From: Dehalococcoidia bacterium
Lineage (GTDB): Bacteria > Chloroflexota > Dehalococcoidia > SM23-28-2
Assembly (NCBI GenBank): GCA_030615765.1
Contig: JAUWYP010000021.1
Coordinates: forward strand, 1-34,663
Direction: 5' to 3'
DNA length: 34,663 bases
Made by a program: the position numbers and the translations under genes. The notes under the pieces are model-generated. The model worked only from the letters and a program-made list of their open reading frames with translations, was not told the DNA's origin and did not search any database. Below are positions 7,392 through 15,164 of this stretch, piece by piece (the first letter of the stretch is position 1; the number at the start of each line of letters is the position of its first letter).

Positions 7392-7420
7392 AAGTTAGAT
7401 TAGCTCAAACCCTCTGTCAA
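7392..7420 (-). promoter_or_regulatory. Promoter of the LCP gene, implying a leaderless mRNA
   Basis: The minus strand has a perfect TTGACA (7415-7420), a 17-nt spacer and TAACTT (7392-7397). The GTG start codon is only 6 nt beyond the -10 box, at the expected transcription start. The promoter fits between the alr stop (7426) and the LCP start. Confidence 0.75.
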
Positions 7421-7425
7421 TCCGC

Positions 7426-8673
7426 TCAAGCGCCGCCCGGCGAAGGCCCCTCGGCTAGCACCTCCTCGGGAACGTTCGCCGCCGCCTCATCCTGAAGCTC
7501 CAGCACCAGCGTCTGCTTGGAAACGATGCTCCCCTGCCGCAGATAGAGGCGGGGCACGCGGGCGGATATGCCGCACAGTATCTCGTAGCTAATAGTGCCG
7601 CATAGCTCGGCCACCTCGTCAGTCGATATCTCCTCCTCCCCCTGGCGGCCGATGATCACCACCTCGTCGTCCAGGGCCACATCGGGGATGTCGCTGACGT
7701 CCACCATGCACATGTCCATGCACACCCTCCCCACGATCGGCGCCCGCCGGCCGCGGACGAGCACGCTACCGCAATTGGAGAGAGCGCGGGGCAGGCCGTC
7801 GGCGTAGCCACACATCAGCAGGCCGATAAGACTGGGACGAGGTGCCCTCCACGTACGACCGTAGCTCACAGACTCACCCGGCGCAAGGGAGGTCAGACGG
7901 GCTATACGGCCCTTAAGGGACAGCACGGGCCTGAGGGGTAGGCTTCGTTTCACGTGGGTCGAGGGATAGCAGCCGTAGATACCCAGGCCCGGCCGTACCA
8001 TCTCCAGACTCATGTCGGGCATGTCCAGAAGGGTAGCTGTGTTGGACACGTGCCGAATAGGCACCCAGTCCAGCTGCTCGGCCACCGCCAGAAAGAGCTT
8101 GTGCTGTTCCACCGTATAGCCCTTGTCCCCCTCGTCAGCCGAGGCGAAGTGGGTGAACAGGCCCTCTGTCTGAATACCGGCCAAGTCCCGCAGCCGGCGG
8201 CCCAGGTCAGCAGCCTCGCTGGCGGGAAGGCCGTAGCGGTTGAGGCCGGTGTCCACCTTCAGGTGGACAGGCATCTCGATCCCTCGCTCGCTGGCCACGC
8301 GAGCCAGGGCGAGAGCCATCTCGCTGGAGACAACCGAGGGGGTGAGGGACAGGTCGGCCAGACGCTGGGCCTCCCCCGCCGACGTGTGGCCCATCACTAG
8401 GATGGGCTCAGTGATGCCAGCCCGGCGAAGCTGCTCCCCTTCGTCGACGCAGATGACGCCCAGCCGATCAGCGCCGGCGGCCAAGGCTGCTCGTGCCACC
8501 GCTACGGCACCGTGGCCGTAGGCGTTGGCCTTGACTACGGCCAGAAGGGCAGCTCCATTGGCCCGGCTCTTGAGAAGACGGACGTTGTCAGCCAGGGCGT
8601 CCAAGTCGATCTCCGCCCAGGTCGGACGCCCCTGCCAGGGATGAGAAGATACTCTTTGCGGTTGCATACCCAC
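7426..8673 (-). CDS. alr: Alanine racemase
   Basis: A PLP enzyme that interconverts L- and D-alanine for peptidoglycan synthesis. It is 415 aa, slightly longer than the usual 370-390. The PLP lysine is in LLAVVKANAYGHG (Lys about 48), and the second catalytic tyrosine lies in ESVSYGRTWRAP. RHVSNTATLLD, VRPGLGIYG and RVCMDMCMVDV are also typical. The C-terminus has an extra Glu/Ala/Pro tail. GTG at 8673 or ATG at 8667 may be the start; neither has a ribosome binding site, and GTG lies 7 nt from a TAAAAT box. It may be monocistronic. Confidence 0.96.
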   Translation of the reverse strand: MGMQPQRVSSHPWQGRPTWAEIDLDALADNVRLLKSRANGAALLAVVKANAYGHGAVAVARAALAAGADRLGVICVDEGEQLRRAGITEPILVMGHTSAGEAQRLADLSLTPSVVSSEMALALARVASERGIEMPVHLKVDTGLNRYGLPASEAADLGRRLRDLAGIQTEGLFTHFASADEGDKGYTVEQHKLFLAVAEQLDWVPIRHVSNTATLLDMPDMSLEMVRPGLGIYGCYPSTHVKRSLPLRPVLSLKGRIARLTSLAPGESVSYGRTWRAPRPSLIGLLMCGYADGLPRALSNCGSVLVRGRRAPIVGRVCMDMCMVDVSDIPDVALDDEVVIIGRQGEEEISTDEVAELCGTISYEILCGISARVPRLYLRQGSIVSKQTLVLELQDEAAANVPEEVLAEGPSPGGA

Positions 8674-8680
8674 TTCGTTA

Positions 8681-8686
8681 ATTTTA
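8681..8686 (-). promoter_or_regulatory. Candidate -10 box of alr
   Basis: TAAAAT on the minus strand, 7 nt from the GTG start. No convincing -35 box is visible at 16-19 nt. If real, the alr transcript would be leaderless. Confidence 0.4.
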
Positions 8687-8733
8687 GAACGCGCCCCCGA
8701 AGAAAAGGTTTCTATAAGGTCAGATGGCGCCGG

Positions 8734-9288
8734 TCAGGGGACCAGGGCCCAATCCTTCGGCAGGCGGTAGCTGTAGACGCTACCGGTGAGGCCGCTGCCA
8801 TCGAACACGCGGGCGCGGCCCGTGCGCCGTATCTCCTGATAGGTATTCGTAATTTGGATGATGCGCCTGGCCCGCAGGTTGAAGACCACAGCCCCCGCCT
8901 TCACCGGCCGCAAGCTGGCTTCGCGGGTGAAGTCATCGACGACTCGGAACACAGGCTGCTCATGGGGAGGACAGAACTTCAGGGCCTGGTGGATGGCCTG
9001 GTAGTTGCCTCTGGCATTACGCTCTTCAAAGATGGCCAGGCCGTTGAGCACCTGCTCTCTAAGATTGTGATAGTAGGGCTCAACTCCGTCCAGCAACCCC
9101 TCCAGGCTAGAGGGGTTGGCCGAGCAAGCAGCAGTCAGGGCCGATAGGGCATCAGCGTGGACTATGAAGCTGATGGCACCCCGCTCATCCACCACCGTAC
9201 AACGGATCACATTCACAACCGCATTCGCCGCCTTGCCTGAGCAGTCCAGGGTAGCGTAACATTTCGCTTCGAGCACTGTCAACGACAA
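8734..9288 (-). CDS. Hypothetical protein (family not recognised)
   Basis: Up to 184 aa, soluble, no signal peptide or membrane helix. The central part is AISFIVHADALSALTAACSANPSSLEGLLDG and PYYHNLREQVLNGLAIFEE; the C-terminal part RRIIQITNTYQEIRRTGRARV, followed by YSYRLPKDWALVP, looks like a beta-rich nucleic-acid- or ligand-binding end, but I cannot name a family. The annotated start is TTG at 9288, yet a promoter-like TTGACA (9277-9282) with TACGCT (9253-9258, 18-nt spacer) lies inside that start region. The real start is therefore more likely GTG at 9216 or 9210 (MNVIRCTVVDERGA...). It is divergent from the lytic transglycosylase gene. Confidence 0.7.
   Translation of the reverse strand: MSLTVLEAKCYATLDCSGKAANAVVNVIRCTVVDERGAISFIVHADALSALTAACSANPSSLEGLLDGVEPYYHNLREQVLNGLAIFEERNARGNYQAIHQALKFCPPHEQPVFRVVDDFTREASLRPVKAGAVVFNLRARRIIQITNTYQEIRRTGRARVFDGSGLTGSVYSYRLPKDWALVP
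9253..9282 (-). promoter_or_regulatory. Candidate promoter of the 184-aa hypothetical gene
   Basis: The minus strand has a perfect TTGACA (9277-9282), an 18-nt spacer and TACGCT (9253-9258). It lies inside the longest possible frame and supports a start codon near 9216. Confidence 0.5.
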
Positions 9289-9325
9289 AGACGAGCCAGC
9301 AGCTGATCCTTATGGTAATTAGGAC

Positions 9326-11602
9326 ATGAGAGCACCCTACGGGGCTGGAGTAGCCCTGCTGGCCATGGTGAGCCTGGCCCTCCTTGCGGCCTGCGGTGGC
9401 GAGACCGCCCCTCCACTAGAGGCCACCGCTACCTCTGCCGCGCTCAGCCAGACGACGGCCGACCTAGCGGCGGCCCGCGAGTACGAGCGCAACGGCCAGT
9501 ACGAGGAGGCCGCGGCCGCTTATCAGGCGGTGGCCCAACAGGCCGACGGCCAGGCCCAGCAGCAGGCCCGCTACGACCTGGCTCTGACCTACATGACAAT
9601 CGAGCGATACAACACGGCTGTCAGTGAACTGAAGACCTATATTGACGCCAAACCCTCGCAGGAAGACAGCCTGCGTGCCCGCTTCTTGCTAGGCCGAGCC
9701 TACGCCGCCCTGGGCGAGGGCGACAAGGCACGCCAGTCTCTGGAGGACTACGCCGACGACGAGGGGCCGGCAGCCGTCTACGCCCGCTTGGAGCTGGCCC
9801 AGCTTCGCGTCCAGGAAGGCCGCTACGACAAGTCCGCCCAGGAGCTGGAGAAGGCCCTGGCCCTCGACGTGCCGCCCTCGCTGGCGCCCACTTTGTTTCT
9901 GAGGCTGGCCGACGCCTATCGAGAGACGGAGAACGACGAACAGGCCATACAATGGTACGCCAGGCTCCTTCAGGAGAGCCCCTCCGACGCCTACAAGGCC
10001 CTGTCCCTGTCCCGTATCGCCAGCCTCAGCCGCCGCCTGGGCGACGGCGAGCGCTGGCGGCAAGCCCTGCTGGACATCGTAGCGCAGTACCCGGGATCGC
10101 CCCAGGCGCCGAACGCCCTTGACTCGCTCCGGGCGGCAGAGGTGCCGCTGGGCCTTCTGACCGAGGGAATCGTCCACTACCGCCAGCGGGCCTACGATGA
10201 CGCCCTTGCTGCCTTCGATTCCATCCTGGCAGGCAACCCGCCTGCGCCTCAAGCGGCGCTGGCCCACTACTACCGCGGGGCCATGCGCCAGCGACAGGAC
10301 GAGTCGCAAGAGGCCCTGGCCGACTACGAGGCCTCCCTCCAGCTCGACCCTGACGGCGATCTAGCTGAGGATGCGGCCTGGGCCTACGCCCTCCTTCTTG
10401 AGGAGGTGGATAGGTCTCTTGAAGCCGCCGCAGCCTACCAACAGTCCTGGCAAGCCCACCCTGACTCTCCCTGGGCGGCCAGGGCAGCCTTCCTCAGCGG
10501 CCTGATCCCCTACCATGCCGGCGACCCGGCAGCGGCCAGTGCCGCCTGGAAAGAGATGCTCGACGCTTTCAGCAGCCCCGAGCGCCGCGCTCAGGCCCAT
10601 CTCTGGCTGGGACGGGCAGACCTGGTTTTCCTCGATGACTGGGAGGGAGCATCTGTCCACTTCCAGCAGGCGCTGGAGGCCGATTCGGCCAGCTTCTACG
10701 CCCTGCGAGCGGCAGCCTGGCTCAGGGACCAGGGTGCCTCCGTGCTCCCGGCCGGGCCCGATGAGGCCGTAGCGATGGCCGCCCCTGATTGGGATGCAGC
10801 CGAAGGATGGCTGGCCTCCCTGTGGGGACCAGAAGCCCTGGCCACCGGCCCGTCGCCCTTCGACCTGCCGGCCTGGCAGCGAGGCCAGGAGCTCCACCGG
10901 CTAGGCCTAGCCCGAGAGGCGACCGATGAGTTTCTCTGGCTTATCGACCAGGGCCGTTCGCAGCCCTGGAGCCTCTACCGCCTGACTCGCGCCCTTCACG
11001 ACCTCGGCCTGACCCATCTGGCAGCCCGCGCCGCTACCGGATTGCTGGAGAGCGCCGACATCCCCCTGGAGCAGGCGCCGCGCGCCCTTCTGGAGCTGGC
11101 CTACCCCCTGGACTACCTGTCGCTCATCGAGGCCGCTGCTGTAGAGAACAACCTGTCACCTCTCCTCCTCCTGGCCATGATCCGCCAGGAGAGCTTCTTC
11201 GACCCCACAGCCGGATCGCCCGCTGGCGCCCTCGGCCTGACCCAGGTTATGCCCTTTACCGCCCAGGAGATCGCGGCGGAACTAGACATTGAGGGTTTCC
11301 CGGCCCGAGACCTGCTGCGGCCGCTGGTGAGCATCCGGTTCGGCGCCCACTACCTGAGCAGCCAGCTCGATCTCTTCGACGGCAACCTCTTCCTCGCCCT
11401 GGCTGCCTACAACGGCGGCCCGGGTAACACCAGGCGCTGGCAGGAAAGCCTTCCCGCCGCCGACATGGATCTGTTCGTCGAACTCATGGACATTACCGAG
11501 ACCCGCACCTTTGTAAAGGTGGTGCTGGAGAACTACGCCATGTACCGCTTTCTCTATGGCGGGGCCGCTCATCCCACCCTTCTGGCCAGCCCAGACTCGT
11601 AG
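9326..11602 (+). CDS. Lytic murein transglycosylase lipoprotein with TPR repeats and SLT domain
   Basis: Cleaves peptidoglycan between MurNAc and GlcNAc, forming anhydro-MurNAc. The 758-aa protein begins with a lipoprotein signal peptide ending LLAAC (Cys 23). A long alpha-helical region of TPR-like repeats follows (about 40-470). The C-terminal SLT domain (about 605-735) has the catalytic glutamate in MIRQESFFDP (Glu 622), GALGLTQVMPFTA, and AYNGGPGNTRRW. This is the Slt70-like architecture, anchored to the membrane. ATG at 9326 lacks a useful ribosome binding site; TATGGT (9311-9316) is 9 nt upstream, so the message may be leaderless. It is followed by a palindrome and then the rpmH promoter. 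Confidence 0.95.
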   Translation: MRAPYGAGVALLAMVSLALLAACGGETAPPLEATATSAALSQTTADLAAAREYERNGQYEEAAAAYQAVAQQADGQAQQQARYDLALTYMTIERYNTAVSELKTYIDAKPSQEDSLRARFLLGRAYAALGEGDKARQSLEDYADDEGPAAVYARLELAQLRVQEGRYDKSAQELEKALALDVPPSLAPTLFLRLADAYRETENDEQAIQWYARLLQESPSDAYKALSLSRIASLSRRLGDGERWRQALLDIVAQYPGSPQAPNALDSLRAAEVPLGLLTEGIVHYRQRAYDDALAAFDSILAGNPPAPQAALAHYYRGAMRQRQDESQEALADYEASLQLDPDGDLAEDAAWAYALLLEEVDRSLEAAAAYQQSWQAHPDSPWAARAAFLSGLIPYHAGDPAAASAAWKEMLDAFSSPERRAQAHLWLGRADLVFLDDWEGASVHFQQALEADSASFYALRAAAWLRDQGASVLPAGPDEAVAMAAPDWDAAEGWLASLWGPEALATGPSPFDLPAWQRGQELHRLGLAREATDEFLWLIDQGRSQPWSLYRLTRALHDLGLTHLAARAATGLLESADIPLEQAPRALLELAYPLDYLSLIEAAAVENNLSPLLLLAMIRQESFFDPTAGSPAGALGLTQVMPFTAQEIAAELDIEGFPARDLLRPLVSIRFGAHYLSSQLDLFDGNLFLALAAYNGGPGNTRRWQESLPAADMDLFVELMDITETRTFVKVVLENYAMYRFLYGGAAHPTLLASPDS

Positions 11603-11607
11603 TCGAA

Positions 11608-11627
11608 CCTGCCGGCCAGCAGGCAAG
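11608..11627. repeat. Palindromic repeat, CCTGCCGGCCAGCAGG type
   Basis: CCTGCCGGCCAGCAGGCAAG lies 5 bp after the SLT gene stop and 5 bp before the rpmH -35 box. Its first 19 bases match 24511-24529 at all but one position, and it shares arms with 18935-18954. It may also serve as the terminator of the upstream gene. Confidence 0.7.
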
Positions 11628-11632
11628 CTCAA

Positions 11633-11662
11633 TTGACCCTTCCACGAGCCCTAAAGTATAAT
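11633..11662 (+). promoter_or_regulatory. Promoter of the rpmH operon
   Basis: TTGACC (11633-11638), 18-nt spacer, perfect TATAAT (11657-11662). Predicted start about 11669, giving a 22-nt leader that contains GGGGAGAG before the rpmH GTG. Confidence 0.8.
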
Positions 11663-11691
11663 GGCGGCAGCCTGAGGCAGGGGAGAGAGTT

Positions 11692-11829
11692 GTGCCCAAG
11701 CGGACCTATCAGCCGAAACGAATCCCTCGCAAGCGCAAACACGGCTTCCGCGCTCGCATGAGTGACCGCGGCGGTCGTCACGTGATCAAGCGCCGACGGC
11801 TCAAGGGGCGCTGGCGTCTCGCTGTCTAG
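11692..11829 (+). CDS. rpmH: Large ribosomal subunit protein bL34
   Basis: A 45-aa very basic protein, [19 protein letters not shown] and then [20 protein letters not shown], which matches L34 from end to end. The start is GTG at 11692 with GGGGAGAG upstream; the stop is TAG at 11827-11829. It is the first gene of the conserved rpmH-rnpA-yidD-yidC-khpB cluster that lies near the chromosomal origin in many bacteria. No dnaA gene or DnaA-box cluster is visible in this window. Confidence 0.97.
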   Translation: MPKRTYQPKRIPRKRKHGFRARMSDRGGRHVIKRRRLKGRWRLAV

Positions 11830-11859
11830 CCGCGGCCTGCCGCCATAGGCTGTCGGCAT

Positions 11860-12228
11860 ATGAAGAAGAGGGAACGGCTGAAGGCACGCAAGGACTTTGT
11901 TAATGTCTATCGAAAGGGTCGCGCCTGGGCCAACCGGTTGCTGGTCTTGCGCGCCTTGCCTAGAGACTTGCCTCACTACCGTTGCGGATTCGTTGTTAGC
12001 AAGCGCGTGGGCAAGGCAGTGGTGCGAAATCGGCTCAAGCGGCGACTGAAGGAGGGACTACGGGCCCTGACTGTCCAGCCGGGATGGGACCTGATCCTTT
12101 TGGCACGACCTCCGGCTGCCACGGCAAGCTATCATGAGTTACGAGAGGCGATAGTCAACCTGCTATCCCGCGCTCGCCTTTTGGACGGGGCTGACCCTGT
12201 CTGGCAGCAGGCAAGGGAGGAACGGTGA
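11860..12228 (+). CDS. rnpA: Ribonuclease P protein component
   Basis: The protein cofactor of RNase P, which trims tRNA 5' ends. At 122 aa it is of usual length. The N-terminal MKKRERLKARKDFVNVYRKG and the family signature SKRVGKAVVRNRLKRRLKE (about 47-65, the RNR motif) are clear. The start is ATG at 11860, with only a distant AGG upstream; it lies 30 bp after rpmH. The last 40 bases include CTGTCTGGCAGCAGGCAAG, which resembles the palindromic repeats of this window and may be an old in-frame insertion into the variable C-terminus. The stop overlaps the yidD start by 4 bp (GTGA). Confidence 0.96.
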   Translation: MKKRERLKARKDFVNVYRKGRAWANRLLVLRALPRDLPHYRCGFVVSKRVGKAVVRNRLKRRLKEGLRALTVQPGWDLILLARPPAATASYHELREAIVNLLSRARLLDGADPVWQQAREER

Positions 12229-12434
12229 AAAGAACAGTCCTGACGGCCATCCGTTTCTACCAGCGGCACATCTCCCCGACGATGTCACCTTCCTGTCGCT
12301 ACCTCCCTACCTGCTCCCAGTATGGCCACGAGGCCGTCCAGCGCTACGGTCTAGCAAAGGGGGGATGGTTCGTCCTGCGGCGTTTGCTCCGCTGCCATCC
12401 TTTCAGCGCCGGCGGCTGTGACCCAGTCCCCTAG
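12225..12434 (+). CDS. yidD: Membrane protein insertion efficiency factor YidD
   Basis: A 69-aa protein with the whole YidD pattern: IRFYQRHISPTMSPSCRYLPTCSQYGHEAV, RYGLAKGGWFVLRRLLRCHPF and the terminal GGCDPVP. The conserved cysteines of the family (CRYLPTCS, C in LRCHPF, GGCDPVP) are present. YidD is a small amphipathic membrane-associated protein that helps the YidC insertase. The GTG start overlaps the rnpA stop and has GGGAGG upstream, so the two are probably translationally coupled. Confidence 0.96.
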   Translation: MKRTVLTAIRFYQRHISPTMSPSCRYLPTCSQYGHEAVQRYGLAKGGWFVLRRLLRCHPFSAGGCDPVP

Positions 12435-12494
12435 CCCATCCATCAGGCCAGCCAGGGCGAGCTTTCGAACATCGCCTCTGCCGGGAGGAATACA

Positions 12495-13601
12495 ATTCGA
12501 CGTAAGAAGCTCTTAAGGTCGCCTTTCCTTCTCCTGCTGGTGCTGGCGACCCTCTTTCTTGCCATAGCGTGCGTCGGTATCGCCCGGCCCGAGGGCTGGG
12601 CAGGACCTACGCTGGCAGAGGACCGCCTGGTGGCCAGCATCGAGCGGGGAGAACTGGCCGCCGTCGACATCCAGGATTCGAGCGGCAAGGTGCTCTGGCG
12701 CTTCCCTCTCAAGGACCAGAAGCACCCTGATGGCAGCAAGATCGACCCCGAGGCCATCTACAGCACGCCTGCGGTGGCCGACGGCATCGTCTACTTTGGT
12801 GCCTACGACGGCTGGGTGTATGCCCTCGACCTAGCCACTGGCGACATTCGCTGGCAAGAAGAGACCGGCGGCCCCATCATCGGCAGCGCCGTCGTTCAGG
12901 ACGGCGTGGTGTACGTGGGCTCAGACGACGGCAAGCTCTACGCTTTCGACGCTGAAACTGGCGCCCTGAAGCGGCGATTCAAGAGCGGCGACAACATCTG
13001 GGCGACCCCCCTGGTGACCGACGGCGTTGTCTACGTGCCGTCTATGGACAAGAAGGTCTATGCCCTGGATGCCGCCAGCGGCGAAGAGAAGTGGCACTTC
13101 AAGGCCGACGCCGGCCTGGCGTCCACGCCCGTTCTCGCCGACGGGACCCTGCTAGTTGGCGGGATGGACCGCAGGCTCTACGCGCTCGATGCCGCCAGCG
13201 GCGAAGAGAAGTGGCACTTCAAGGCCAGCAACTGGTTCTGGACGCGGCCGCTGGTTCTGGAGGACACCGTCTACGCTGGCTCCCTGGACGGCAAGGTCTA
13301 CGCCTTGGATTTGAACGACGGCAGCCCCAGGTGGGACGAGCCTTTCGATACAGAGGCCCCCGTGCGGGCGGCGCCGCTGCTCCTCGACGACGTGCTGCTC
13401 ATCGTTAACCGCAAGGGCGAGCTGTTCGGGCTTGACCCCCAGAATGGCCAGCTTGTGTGGCCCCTGCCCATCGACCTGGCCAAGACTGTCCTGGCCGACC
13501 CCTTAGCCCAGGGGGACATGGCCTACATCAGCGCTCAGGGCGGCGACCTGTTCACCGTCAACAAGGACGGCAGGGCTGCTCCGCTGGTCCTAACCGAGTA
13601 A
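12495..13601 (+). CDS. Exported PQQ-like beta-propeller protein with probable AUU start
   Basis: Seven or eight blades with the PQQ/BamB signature (VYFGAYDGWVYALDLATGD, VYVGSDDGKLYAFDAETG and similar). The first standard start in the frame is GTG 12540, but this removes most of an export signal. From ATT 12495 the protein starts (M)RRKKLLRSPF and then a hydrophobic stretch to LFLAIAC (Cys 26), an almost perfect lipoprotein signal, with GGGAGGA (12483-12489) 5 nt upstream. I therefore prefer AUU at 12495 (368 aa). The frame has no ATG, GTG or TTG between the yidD stop and 12540. It sits between yidD and yidC, 12 bp before yidC. The function is unknown; BamB-like scaffolding near the insertase is one idea. 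Confidence 0.85.
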   Translation: MRRKKLLRSPFLLLLVLATLFLAIACVGIARPEGWAGPTLAEDRLVASIERGELAAVDIQDSSGKVLWRFPLKDQKHPDGSKIDPEAIYSTPAVADGIVYFGAYDGWVYALDLATGDIRWQEETGGPIIGSAVVQDGVVYVGSDDGKLYAFDAETGALKRRFKSGDNIWATPLVTDGVVYVPSMDKKVYALDAASGEEKWHFKADAGLASTPVLADGTLLVGGMDRRLYALDAASGEEKWHFKASNWFWTRPLVLEDTVYAGSLDGKVYALDLNDGSPRWDEPFDTEAPVRAAPLLLDDVLLIVNRKGELFGLDPQNGQLVWPLPIDLAKTVLADPLAQGDMAYISAQGGDLFTVNKDGRAAPLVLTE

Positions 13602-13613
13602 GGTGGCTGAGGC

Positions 13614-14519
13614 GTGTTTCTCTGGGATCTCCTTTTCGTCAACCCCATAACCAACGCCCTGGTCATCCTCAACAATATCTTCCTGAGCAACTTCGGGGTG
13701 GCCATCATCGTCTTCACCATCTTGATGCGCCTGCTCACCATGCCTCTCACCCTGCGCCAGATCCGCTCCTCGCGGGCCCTGTCTGCCCTTCAGCCCAAGA
13801 TGCAGGAGCTCCAGAAGAAGTACAAGGACCCCAAGCGCCGCCAGGAAGAGACGATGAAGCTCTACCGCGAGGCGGGAGTGAATCCCTTGGGCTGCCTTCT
13901 GCCCATGCTTGTTCAGTTCCCCATCTGGATTGCTCTCTACAATGCCCTGAGGATCACAGTAGGGGGAACGCCCGAGAGCATTGTAAGCCTATCGCAGCGG
14001 CTCTACCCCTGGAGCTACATCGAGCAGGCGGTGCCCCTGGAGAACGACTTCCTCTGGCTGAACCTGGGCCAGCCGGATACGAGCCTGATCCTGGCCTTCA
14101 TAGTGTTCGCCTCGACCTACGTTCAGCAGCGGCTGGCCACCCCGCCCACCACCGACCCCCGCACCCAGTCTACCAACCAGATGATGCTGTGGATGATGCC
14201 CCTCATGTTCGCCTTCTTTACCCTGCAGGTCCCCAGCGGCCTGGGCGTGTACTGGGGCATGAGCAATATAATCGGCGTGATCATGTACTACTTCGCCCAC
14301 GGCCCAGAGCCAATAAACTGGCGCACCGTCCTCATGCCGCCGTCCGCCGCCCCAGCGGGTAAGCAAGCCAGCCGTCGAGGGGAGCCGCCGTCCAAGAAGA
14401 AAGCGCCAGCCGAGCAGCCGGCCGAGGAGCCTGTCGAGGATGCCCTGTTCCCGGGCGGTAAGCGCAAGAAGAGGTTGAGACATGGAAGAAGTAGAGGCAA
14501 GCGGAAAGACCGTAGATGA
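13614..14519 (+). CDS. yidC: Membrane protein insertase YidC/Oxa1
   Basis: Inserts and folds cytoplasmic-membrane proteins, alone or with SecYEG. At 301 aa it is the short, monoderm-like form without the large periplasmic domain of E. coli YidC. It begins with a hydrophobic segment (NPITNALVILNNIFL), followed by the first core helix and the groove arginine in TILMRLLTMPLTLRQIRSS. Next come a cytoplasmic helical hairpin (LQPKMQELQKKYKDPKRRQEE), GVNPLGCLLPMLVQFPIWIALY, and two or three more helices including MLWMMPLMFAFFTLQVPSGLGVYW. The C-terminal tail is very basic. GTG start at 13614. Its last 38 bp overlap khpB. Confidence 0.96.
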   Translation: MFLWDLLFVNPITNALVILNNIFLSNFGVAIIVFTILMRLLTMPLTLRQIRSSRALSALQPKMQELQKKYKDPKRRQEETMKLYREAGVNPLGCLLPMLVQFPIWIALYNALRITVGGTPESIVSLSQRLYPWSYIEQAVPLENDFLWLNLGQPDTSLILAFIVFASTYVQQRLATPPTTDPRTQSTNQMMLWMMPLMFAFFTLQVPSGLGVYWGMSNIIGVIMYYFAHGPEPINWRTVLMPPSAAPAGKQASRRGEPPSKKKAPAEQPAEEPVEDALFPGGKRKKRLRHGRSRGKRKDRR

Positions 14520-15156
14520 CGCGATAGCCTCCGCCCTGGAGCAACTACAGATGGATCGCTCCCAGGTTGAGGTAGAGATTGTCAGCGCCGGACGTACCGG
14601 CCTGTTTGGCCTCGGCGGTGAGAACGCTCGCGTCCTGGTGCGGCCGGTCACCACCGAGCAGGTAGGCCTGGACAGCCCCACCATCAAGATGGCCATCGAG
14701 TTCTTGCAGCACCTGCTGGAGTTCATGAGCATCGACGCTGAAGTGACCGCGCGCCTGCCCGAGACTCCCGGCGACGGGCTGGGAAGGGCGAGCGCCGTCC
14801 TCGACGTGGCCGGAGAAGACCTGGGCATCCTCATCGGGCGACGCGGCTCCACCCTAGCCGCCCTTCAGTACACGGTGAACCATATGGTGAGTCGCCAGCT
14901 CAAGTCGAAAGCCCTGGTGACCGTGGACGTTGAGGGCTACAGGCGACGCCGCGAGGAAAACCTGAAGGGACTGTCCCTCCGCCTGGCTGAAAAGGTCAAG
15001 AGCACCGGTCGCACCATCACTCTAGAGCCCATGCCCGCCAACGAGAGGCGCATCGTCCACTTGGCTTTGGCCGGTGACTCCCAAATCGCCAGCTTCAGCC
15101 TCGGCGACGGAGAAAGCCGCAAGGTGGCCATCTCCCTCAAGCGCCGCTCGCCCTAG
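14482..15156 (+). CDS. khpB: RNA-binding protein KhpB (Jag/SpoIIIJ-associated)
   Basis: Three domains in family order: Jag_N (about 1-52, with the GRTGLFGLGG motif), a KH domain (about 75-150, GRRG at 119-122 followed by STLAALQYTVNHM) and an R3H domain (about 160-224, ANERRIVHLAL). KhpB binds RNA, usually with KhpA, and affects cell elongation and division. At 224 aa it is of normal length. The ATG lies inside the 3' end of yidC (38-bp overlap), as often seen in this cluster. It acts in the cytoplasm. Confidence 0.95.
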   Translation: MEEVEASGKTVDDAIASALEQLQMDRSQVEVEIVSAGRTGLFGLGGENARVLVRPVTTEQVGLDSPTIKMAIEFLQHLLEFMSIDAEVTARLPETPGDGLGRASAVLDVAGEDLGILIGRRGSTLAALQYTVNHMVSRQLKSKALVTVDVEGYRRRREENLKGLSLRLAEKVKSTGRTITLEPMPANERRIVHLALAGDSQIASFSLGDGESRKVAISLKRRSP

Positions 15157-15164
15157 AAACGCCG

